Part shown: one piece after another, positions 16,294 through 23,533 of the stretch | Layout: every line of letters begins with the position of its first letter | Numbering within the stretch: the first letter of the stretch is position 1 | Assembly: GCA_020440555.1 (NCBI GenBank) | Contig: JAGRNW010000003.1 | Location: 1-38,739 of the forward strand | DNA: 38,739 nucleotides | Reading direction: 5' to 3' | Source of the DNA: Chlamydiia bacterium | Lineage (GTDB): Bacteria > Chlamydiota > Chlamydiia > Chlamydiales > JAAKFR01 | Translations under genes and position numbers: made by a program | Notes under the pieces: model-generated | Told to the model about the DNA's origin: nothing | Databases searched by the model: none | The model's input: the letters and a program-made list of their open reading frames with translations, nothing else

Positions 16294-19200
16294 CTATCAT
16301 ATCTCCGTAAAGCCACTTGGTTAAACCGTGATATTCCTCTATCAGTTGCATGGAATCTGCGTCCCATCCCCGTCGACTGAGCCACTTCATGGCGGGGTCA
16401 AAAGAAACGCTTTGCGATATCGCCAAAGCGAGTTTTTTTTCATCTTTTTTAATCAGAGGAGCGACCCATGCAGGAAGAAAAAGATAAGGGTGCTTTTTTG
16501 TTCTAATGGAAAATTCTAATAATTTTCGTAATAATGGGAAGGGATCGTTAAAAAAGGGGCTGCATACTTTATGATCCCTCCCAAAAATCAACTCTTTTGA
16601 ACCAAAAGATGGCAATGCAGAGAAGATTAAAAAATTTGGCCAAGCTGCGACGGCCTCTTTAACCCCTTTTTTTTCAGAAATATATAACCCTTCTGAAGTG
16701 ATGGGACCGACTTTGCCTACAATTGACACGACACACCGAGGTGACAGCTCAATTTTAAGGGGGGGAAAAAGCCAGTGGTTGGGAGAAATCTTCTCCGGTT
16801 GAATAGCTATTTCTGATAGCTCACCGACGATCATTTTTTCAGAATGAGGAATTTTTAATCCCTCCACCTCCTTTCGCAGCTTAAATTCTGCATAGTCACC
16901 AAAAGGTCCCACAGGGAACATTCCCCTTCTTTTGGCCTCTTCTTTGACCTTTTCTTGGTCGAAAAGGAGGAGATCTTTACGCATTTTTGCCAAAAGGTAG
17001 GGTGTTAAAACAAATTCTTCTTCTTCTTTGATCTCTTTTTTGTCTTTGAAGTGAATGTGCAACGTTTCCTTAAAATAATGACGAATAGGAGAGCGAGAAA
17101 GCCAAGTGAGTTCTTGAAGAGTGAACCGATAATCCCCTTCTAATTGCATAAGATGGTCATTTTTCTGTAAAAATGCTCTCTTAGATTTAGGGTTTCCTGT
17201 TCCGATAGGTCCTGGAGGAAAAATTCTTTCTTTAATGATTTGGCCATACCGATCAGCGACAATTGATTGAAGTTCTGAAACGAGAGGAGAAGGGGGAATT
17301 AAAGTCCCATCGACTGGATTTTGTCCCACATAACTGATCAACAATCGAGATCTTGCCGAAAGGAGCGCCTCTAAAAAAAGATATTTATCAAAGTCAGATT
17401 GGGTGGGATAATAATCAGCTTCTTCTTGATCCAAGAGATCAAGAGAAAAAAAAGTGTCTGTACGTGGAAAGGAATGATCCATTCCCAGCAAACAAATCAC
17501 CTTGGCTGGTATGGAACGCATAGGAAACATCGACGAAAAGGTAACACATCCCAAAAGATTTCGTCCAACGGTTACACTCTCTTTGCCCAGCTCTTTTTCT
17601 ACTAAGGGGAACAGGACGTTGAAAGGAAGCGGAGGGTAGTCTCCTCCGAGTTCTTCAAGTTTTTTAATTTCATCAGGAAGAAACTCAAAATAAGTTTCAA
17701 CTAAATGAACAAGTCTCTCCCGCCACTCAGTGAGTGTTTTTCTCGTTCCATCAAAAAAGGGGGTGAGATCTTGTTCTAAATGTTTGAGAATCAGGATTAA
17801 TTTTTCAAGAAGATCGACATGAGTGATATCAATCACAACCTGGTCTTCCCAGGTGCACAGAAGGAGAAATAATTTATCAATCCCATCCCTCCAGCTACAT
17901 TTTTGATCACCAGACTCAAGACCCCATCTAATCCCCGTCTCTTGTACCCACTTCCGAATAAGACTCACTTCTTCGTCGGTAATTCCCTGCTTCTGTCGAA
18001 ACAAGGGATGATCAAATAGCTCTAAAATAGCCAAGCTACTCCATTTTCGCTTGGAAAGCGAAAGGAGGATAAACAGACCGGCCACTGTTTGATTTTTTTT
18101 TCCAGACGGAAGATCGGTGATCTTGTAATGTTTAAAATGCGCTTTAATAAAGGGCTCATAAAGCGCAATATCTTTAGCTAATACGAGAACTTCCCCTGGA
18201 TTTTCCCCCTGCAACCTTTCAGCAAGATTTTCGATCTCACGGTGGAGGGTCGAGTGGCTATGAATTTCAATGGAATCATCGTTTGGGCAGATCTTAGAAT
18301 GTGATTCCAGAAGAAGGATATCTCTTTGAATGAGACCTAAAAGCGTAGGTTTTATTTTTTCATCGTACAGCTCATGGGTAGGATATTCTCTCTCTTCCAC
18401 CTGATACGCAAATTTTTTTCCGATCTTTCCTAAATTAGCTAAAAGAGGGTGAGCTTCATCCAAAGATTCTAGCAAAGCTAACAAAGAGGCTGAACTCACT
18501 TCTTTTTTTTTATAACGGGCAACAAGCCACCTTTTCCCTTTTTCAGAAACAGAGTCTGTCCAAAAGATTTCACAGGGAGAAAAATGATACAAAAAAACAG
18601 GAACCTTCGTGGCGATTTTTTCAAAAAGAGAAAAATAGGGACGAGGAAGATGACTGAAAGAGAAAAGATGGATCGAGAAGTCGAAAGGAAATTTTTCTTT
18701 AAAGGCCGCCGATGCAATTTCTTCGGAAAGTGGAATCTTTTTTTCAAAGAGAGTTTTGTAAATGGATTCTTGCCAATTTTTTGGTTCCTTCATCCATTTC
18801 TTCACCATTTCCTCCCCGTAAAGAGGATAGCGTAAAAAAAGAGGAGCCAACCTAGAGGCTAACCCAAATAGACGTTCTTCTTTTTTTTTCTGCGACCCCT
18901 GATTCAAATACGTTTTCAGAGGATTGAAAAGAGGGTCGGTCGACGTGAGTTTCCCTGAGAGAATCTCAAAAAGTTTTAATATGAGAAGCGTCTCCGTATC
19001 CGAGCGAGTCAAGGGTTTTTCAAATAAAATGGCCGTGAGCTTGGAGATACCATGAGATAAAAAAGAAAAATTTATCCCAGCTGAAATTTTAATTCCTTCA
19101 TCACTTGCAAGTCTCCAAGAGAGCCATTCCTCCATCTGCATCGAGGGGACTAGAACCCATCTTTGAGAAAATGGAGAAGAATTTAAAAAGAGATTTGCTC

Positions 19201-19321
19201 GAATTGCTGTATATAAATTTTCAAGTTTATTGCTGAGATAGACCTGAACTTGCTTTTGGAAGGGAATATGAGGTAAACTGCCTCGCATGACTTTGTTTTC
19301 ACACAAACTATTATCACCCAT
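16280..19321 (-). CDS. recC: RecBCD enzyme subunit RecC
   Basis: This protein of about 1013 residues opens with VQVYLSNKLENLY and SMQMEEWLSWRLA, comparable to the N-terminus of E. coli RecC (VYHSNRLDVL, MAQWL). The middle contains VLVLAKDIALYEPF, FSSMFPMRSIPAKVICLLGM and LLDQEEADYYPTQSDFDKYL, typical of the inactive helicase-like lobes that hold the Chi-recognition channel. It is the first gene of the recC-recB-recD operon. Start choice is uncertain: a TTG at 19333 gives four more residues, ATG 19321 is chosen here, and ATG 19288 would remove eleven residues and share the CATG tetranucleotide with the divergent flippase start. Confidence 0.9.
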   Translation of the reverse strand: MGDNSLCENKVMRGSLPHIPFQKQVQVYLSNKLENLYTAIRANLFLNSSPFSQRWVLVPSMQMEEWLSWRLASDEGIKISAGINFSFLSHGISKLTAILFEKPLTRSDTETLLILKLFEILSGKLTSTDPLFNPLKTYLNQGSQKKKEERLFGLASRLAPLFLRYPLYGEEMVKKWMKEPKNWQESIYKTLFEKKIPLSEEIASAAFKEKFPFDFSIHLFSFSHLPRPYFSLFEKIATKVPVFLYHFSPCEIFWTDSVSEKGKRWLVARYKKKEVSSASLLALLESLDEAHPLLANLGKIGKKFAYQVEEREYPTHELYDEKIKPTLLGLIQRDILLLESHSKICPNDDSIEIHSHSTLHREIENLAERLQGENPGEVLVLAKDIALYEPFIKAHFKHYKITDLPSGKKNQTVAGLFILLSLSKRKWSSLAILELFDHPLFRQKQGITDEEVSLIRKWVQETGIRWGLESGDQKCSWRDGIDKLFLLLCTWEDQVVIDITHVDLLEKLILILKHLEQDLTPFFDGTRKTLTEWRERLVHLVETYFEFLPDEIKKLEELGGDYPPLPFNVLFPLVEKELGKESVTVGRNLLGCVTFSSMFPMRSIPAKVICLLGMDHSFPRTDTFFSLDLLDQEEADYYPTQSDFDKYLFLEALLSARSRLLISYVGQNPVDGTLIPPSPLVSELQSIVADRYGQIIKERIFPPGPIGTGNPKSKRAFLQKNDHLMQLEGDYRFTLQELTWLSRSPIRHYFKETLHIHFKDKKEIKEEEEFVLTPYLLAKMRKDLLLFDQEKVKEEAKRRGMFPVGPFGDYAEFKLRKEVEGLKIPHSEKMIVGELSEIAIQPEKISPNHWLFPPLKIELSPRCVVSIVGKVGPITSEGLYISEKKGVKEAVAAWPNFLIFSALPSFGSKELIFGRDHKVCSPFFNDPFPLLRKLLEFSIRTKKHPYLFLPAWVAPLIKKDEKKLALAISQSVSFDPAMKWLSRRGWDADSMQLIEEYHGLTKWLYGDMIDAWF

Positions 19322-21041
19322 TTCTTGTCTCAATTTGACTCAATTTTTTTCGGCCTTAAATGATAATATCTATAAATTACTGCTTATCTTCATGCTCATT
19401 CATGTTAAAGGTTCAGAACATAGCAACACCATTCTGGCTTTAGCCGGCGCCATCTTTGTCATCCCTTTTTTACTTTTTGCTTCAACAGCGGGATCGCTGG
19501 CTGATCGCTATTCAAAAAAAACCCTCGTATTTGTAACCCGCATTGCCGAGCTCTGCATTGTTTTCATTGGTGTGATCGCCTTTGCCCTCAAATCAGCTTT
19601 TTTGGGTTATAGTGTCCTTTTTTTGATGGCTACACAAAGTTCAATTTTCTCACCCGCGAAATATGGCATTATTCCAGAGATCGTTAAAAAACAGAAGATT
19701 TCTCATTATAATGGAGTGATCACAGCAACGACCTATCTTGCCATTATCATTGGTACATTTTTAGGTTCATTTTTAACTGATATCACCGCTAAAAATTTTA
19801 TCTTAGCCTCCTTCTCGACAGTGATCATCGCCATTTGTGGATTCTTATTTAGTTTTGGAATCCCTAAAACAAAACCTCAGGCGAGAGAGAAAAAAGTGTC
19901 GACCAAATTTTTATCCGATATCTATAGAAGCCTCCGCAAATCTCTTGAGACACGTTACCTCTTTTTTGTTCTTATCTTTGGGGCCTATTTTCTTTTCTTG
20001 GGTTCCTACACACAACTAAATATTATTCCCTATGCCATGCAATCCCTTGGTCTCTCCGAGATCGAAGGAGGATATCTTTTTTTAATGACCGCCATAGGGA
20101 TCGGAATTGGTTCTTTTTTGGCTGGTCGATTGAGTGGGAGGGATGCAGAGTTGGGGTTTATCCCTTTGTCTGCTTTAGGCATTACTTTTTTAACACTCTT
20201 TTTGTTTATCTTCTCCTTTTCTCTTCCCTTTGTTGTTTTACTTCTCGTTTTAATGGGTTTTCTTGGCGGATTTTATATCGTTCCAGTGGATGCCTTCATC
20301 CAAACGGCCAGTCCTGATGAAGATCGTGGCGCAAATGTAGCTACTAGTAATTTTTTGAGTTTTACTGGAGTTGTTCTGTCTTCAGGGCTCCTTGCTCTCT
20401 TAGGAAATGGTTTTGGACTCACCGCCGCTCAAGGATTTTTGGTGATCGGTATGATCACATTTTTGCTTACAATCATTCTCTGCCTTGCGATGGCCGATCA
20501 AGTTCTTCGTTTAATCGTGTCTTCAGGAGCCCATTTTTTTTGGAAACTTACAATTAAAGGGAGAAAAAATCTTCGTTTACTCCCCCCCGCCCTGTTAATT
20601 GGGGAAAGAACATCTTGGCTTGATACCATTATTGTCATGGCCACCCTTCCTCGAATGATCAGATACATCGTTCCCATCTATGGTCGGTTTGTGAAGGGGC
20701 GTTCTTTTATTTACCGTCTGCTTAGGCTTATTCCCATCGACATCAAACATTTTTCCCTTCTAGGAGATGAGACCCTGGAAGAGGTAAAAAAAGAACTCAA
20801 AAAAGGACATTCTGTCTGTTTGATGTTACCCGTGGAACTTGCTACAGAAGAACTCAACGAGTGGGAAGCAAAAATTGAGAGCCTTTTGGAAAGGGCTGAT
20901 TTTTCGATCATTCCGATTCATATTATTAGAACTCCTCCAAAAGAGAACGCAACCCTCTATCAACAACTCAAGACTCTCTTTGATTTTCCCATCACAGTTG
21001 CATACGGTAACAAGCAAGAGTATACCCATTCCACTTCATGA
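19287..21041 (+). CDS. LplT-type lysophospholipid flippase fused to degenerate PlsC-like acyltransferase domain
   Basis: This 584-residue inner-membrane protein has two parts. Residues 1-415 are a major-facilitator transporter starting TQFFSALNDNIYKLLL, with GSLADRYSKKTLVF, as in LplT and the N-terminal half of Aas. Residues 420-584 resemble a lysophospholipid acyltransferase: the block GERTSWLD aligns with NHxSWLD, but the catalytic histidine of HX4D is arginine (R441; D446 kept). The FPEGT motif is replaced by LPVEL at 514-518. No AMP-binding synthetase domain follows. I infer that transport of lysophospholipid is retained and acylation in this domain is probably lost. The start overlaps the divergent recC 5' end. 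Its stop lies one base from the convergent corA stop. Confidence 0.85.
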   Translation: MTLFSHKLLSPISCLNLTQFFSALNDNIYKLLLIFMLIHVKGSEHSNTILALAGAIFVIPFLLFASTAGSLADRYSKKTLVFVTRIAELCIVFIGVIAFALKSAFLGYSVLFLMATQSSIFSPAKYGIIPEIVKKQKISHYNGVITATTYLAIIIGTFLGSFLTDITAKNFILASFSTVIIAICGFLFSFGIPKTKPQAREKKVSTKFLSDIYRSLRKSLETRYLFFVLIFGAYFLFLGSYTQLNIIPYAMQSLGLSEIEGGYLFLMTAIGIGIGSFLAGRLSGRDAELGFIPLSALGITFLTLFLFIFSFSLPFVVLLLVLMGFLGGFYIVPVDAFIQTASPDEDRGANVATSNFLSFTGVVLSSGLLALLGNGFGLTAAQGFLVIGMITFLLTIILCLAMADQVLRLIVSSGAHFFWKLTIKGRKNLRLLPPALLIGERTSWLDTIIVMATLPRMIRYIVPIYGRFVKGRSFIYRLLRLIPIDIKHFSLLGDETLEEVKKELKKGHSVCLMLPVELATEELNEWEAKIESLLERADFSIIPIHIIRTPPKENATLYQQLKTLFDFPITVAYGNKQEYTHSTS

Positions 21042-21042
21042 T

Positions 21043-22014
21043 TTACTGTAACCAACCCTTACGTTTGAAATAAAGGTAAGGGAAAACAGCACTTAATATC
21101 ATGAATACCAAGGCTAAAGGATATCCAGCAGCAACCTTTAATTCAGGCATGAAAGCAAAATTCATCCCGTAGATGCTTGCTAATAGTGTAGGAGGAAGAA
21201 AAATCACGGCAACCACTGAAAAGATTTTGACAGTCGCATTCTGTTCGATATTGATGAGTCCCAAAGTGGCATCAAGCAGAAAATTTATTTTATTCACTTG
21301 AAAAGCAATATGGTCCATGATGGAGTTTACATCCTGCTGCAAGATCGTGAGAGAATCTTCATAATGAGCTACAGTTTCTTCATCAAATACTTTTCCCCTA
21401 ATAAACTTAAGAAGTCGGTTGATATTATCTACACTAAGGCGTGCATTGGAATTAAGATCTCCTTTTTTTCCGATATGGGAAAGAATTTCTTTCATGGCTC
21501 TCTGTCTATCATTTTTAGAATGATTGAGACAAAAAATCTCTTTTGATACAAAATCAACCTCATTTCCAATTTCTTCAACGATATCGGCGATCCTATCAAC
21601 AATCATTTCAAGAAGTGATAAAAATAAAGCTGCTGGAGAAAGTTCTTTTTTAAAGTTTTTTTCAGCCTTTTTCGAAAAAGTGAGAAATGGCTTGGGATCC
21701 ACGTAGCGAATCGTGACGAGTTCATGTTCTCTTAAGATAAAAGTAACAGGGGAAGAAATGGGATTTTGAGAATCTGAGCTGGCGATCAAATTAACAGTCA
21801 TGTAAAAAGAACGATCTTCTTGAAAAAACCGACTCGATGTTTCAATGGCGTGCATTTCATCGAGTGTTGGAATCTTCAGAGCTAAACAGTTTTCGACCCG
21901 AGCGATCTCCTCTGGCTGTGGGTTATACAAATCATACCATACACCTTTCACATCGATAGTATCACCAGAGGCGACAATTTTTATTTCCCTAAGAGGTGAA
22001 AAAACACGCAGCAT
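21043..22014 (-). CDS. corA: CorA-family magnesium/cobalt channel
   Basis: This 323-residue protein has the soluble N-terminal alpha/beta domain and long helical stalk (about 130-260) of CorA. Two C-terminal membrane segments follow, with the signature YGMN (G283-N285) at the end of the first and the family's acidic MPE loop (FAFMPE) after it. The tail ends in basic residues (FKRKGWLQ). CorA forms a pentameric Mg2+ uptake channel in the inner membrane. It is transcribed convergently with the flippase and divergently from the porin at 22154, with 139 bases between their starts. Confidence 0.96.
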   Translation of the reverse strand: MLRVFSPLREIKIVASGDTIDVKGVWYDLYNPQPEEIARVENCLALKIPTLDEMHAIETSSRFFQEDRSFYMTVNLIASSDSQNPISSPVTFILREHELVTIRYVDPKPFLTFSKKAEKNFKKELSPAALFLSLLEMIVDRIADIVEEIGNEVDFVSKEIFCLNHSKNDRQRAMKEILSHIGKKGDLNSNARLSVDNINRLLKFIRGKVFDEETVAHYEDSLTILQQDVNSIMDHIAFQVNKINFLLDATLGLINIEQNATVKIFSVVAVIFLPPTLLASIYGMNFAFMPELKVAAGYPLALVFMILSAVFPYLYFKRKGWLQ

Positions 22015-22153
22015 GAATGTCTGAACCGGTGATTTTGAGTAGAATTCTCAAACCTATCACAGAAAAATATACCTCACAAGAGTTCTTTCTTTTTTGTTCC
22101 TTGATTTTTACTTCTTTAACTTAAAGTGGTTGTCTGATAAAGTCACCGGGGTC

Positions 22154-23524
22154 ATGAAGAATTTCATTCGTTCCACTCTTTTTGTTCTATTGCTTTCTAG
22201 TTTTCCCCTTTTTTGTGAGGAGGAGGATGAAAGTGGTGATAAGGTTCCCAGCGTAGCTCAGGTTGTGAAAGACAACGAGCTCATTGCAGCCTCCAGCAAT
22301 CTAGGCCCCTCAGCTGTTGGGTTTCCTCCTGATGTTGACTTTGGTCCTCAAGATGAGGATTTGATCGATCCACGCGTTCTACGGGATTTTATAGAAAGTC
22401 GAGGCCTGATCCGAGCACGAAAATGTGATGGATGTTTGACAATTGCAGGGGATGTCCGTGTGCGATGGCTTGCCCAAGCTGAAACGGTGAATGGAACCCG
22501 CGTCCGAGGCTCCGGCTCTGACGTAGCTCGCAACACTTATCGCAGTGAAGTGAATCTCTTTTTTGACTATGTTGCCCCTAAGAGTTGGGTCTCGACCAAA
22601 CTCAAGTGGGCCCAATTTGATGGTCAGGATGGGGGAACGATGACCAAAGTTTCAGTAGATCGAGCTTTTTTAGGATATGATGTTTACCATAATGGAGATA
22701 CCGATTTTTACATCGAAGCGGGTCGTAGCAAACTCAATTCCATCTACGATTCCAGAGTTCAGTTTGCCGCTAACTTTGATGGTATTCATATCTACTATAC
22801 AACCCAATTTCCTGAGGTATGTGAATTTATAGTCCATGGAGGCCCTTTTCTCGTCGATAGTTTTACAAACGATTATGCTTGGGTTGCTGAATTAGAATTT
22901 TTGGGATTGGGAGGCACAGGTTTTTCAGCCAAATATAGTTATACCGACTGGTTGAAAAAGGGATCCACTCTCGATTATGGTAATCTCGCCAACTCGGGTA
23001 AAACCAATATCAAAAACAATCCTCGTTACAAATTTAGAGTGTCTCAGGTTCTTTTGGGATACCAATGTAAGCCCTCATGGCTGTGGTGTAAAACTCTCAA
23101 CCTCTTTGGGGCCACACTGATAAATCATGCAGCGGAGCCCTCTAAGACTTCCGACTGGAAAAAACTCAATCGAGCGTGGTATGTAGGTTTTGTTTTAGGA
23201 CGTTTGTGTAAAGCATGTGATTGGTCTCTTGAGTTTAACTACCAAGCTGTGGGAGCCCAGGCAGTGCCAGAGTTCGACCTTTTAGGAATTGGACACGGAA
23301 ACGCTGCAGACACTCTTTTTTCCGATGCGATTTTACAAGATTTTTTTCCCGCGCGAGCGCGTGGTTTTACCAACTATAGAGGGTATGCGGTGCAATATTT
23401 GTTTGCGATGACAGAAAGTTTATCCTTGAAAGCCCTATTTCAGAGAACAGTTCCTCTGAATAAGAATGTGGGGGGAAATTTTCGGTTTAAGTATTTTGAA
23501 CTCGCAGCCATCTACGCTTTTTAA
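22154..23524 (+). CDS. Probable outer-membrane porin
   Basis: This 456-residue protein has a signal peptide (IRSTLFVLLLSSFPLFC) followed by an acidic linker and a beta-barrel-like body. Alternating aromatic strands such as DVRVRWLAQAE, EVNLFFDYVA, TDFYIEAGRSKLNS and FDGIHIYYTT run to a final FELAAIYAF, the terminal phenylalanine of outer-membrane barrels. Paired cysteines (CDGC, CKAC, WLWC) resemble other chlamydial envelope porins. I cannot assign it to OprB/AaxA, PomS or another named family from sequence alone. The ATG at 22154 is preferred over a TTG at 22094 because it puts the signal peptide at the very N-terminus. Confidence 0.75.
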   Translation: MKNFIRSTLFVLLLSSFPLFCEEEDESGDKVPSVAQVVKDNELIAASSNLGPSAVGFPPDVDFGPQDEDLIDPRVLRDFIESRGLIRARKCDGCLTIAGDVRVRWLAQAETVNGTRVRGSGSDVARNTYRSEVNLFFDYVAPKSWVSTKLKWAQFDGQDGGTMTKVSVDRAFLGYDVYHNGDTDFYIEAGRSKLNSIYDSRVQFAANFDGIHIYYTTQFPEVCEFIVHGGPFLVDSFTNDYAWVAELEFLGLGGTGFSAKYSYTDWLKKGSTLDYGNLANSGKTNIKNNPRYKFRVSQVLLGYQCKPSWLWCKTLNLFGATLINHAAEPSKTSDWKKLNRAWYVGFVLGRLCKACDWSLEFNYQAVGAQAVPEFDLLGIGHGNAADTLFSDAILQDFFPARARGFTNYRGYAVQYLFAMTESLSLKALFQRTVPLNKNVGGNFRFKYFELAAIYAF

Positions 23525-23533
23525 CTCAAGTTA

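Noticed and set aside
22094-22153. TTG-initiated extension of the porin
   Set aside because: It would bury the signal peptide 20 residues inside the protein; ATG 22154 gives a normal export signal.
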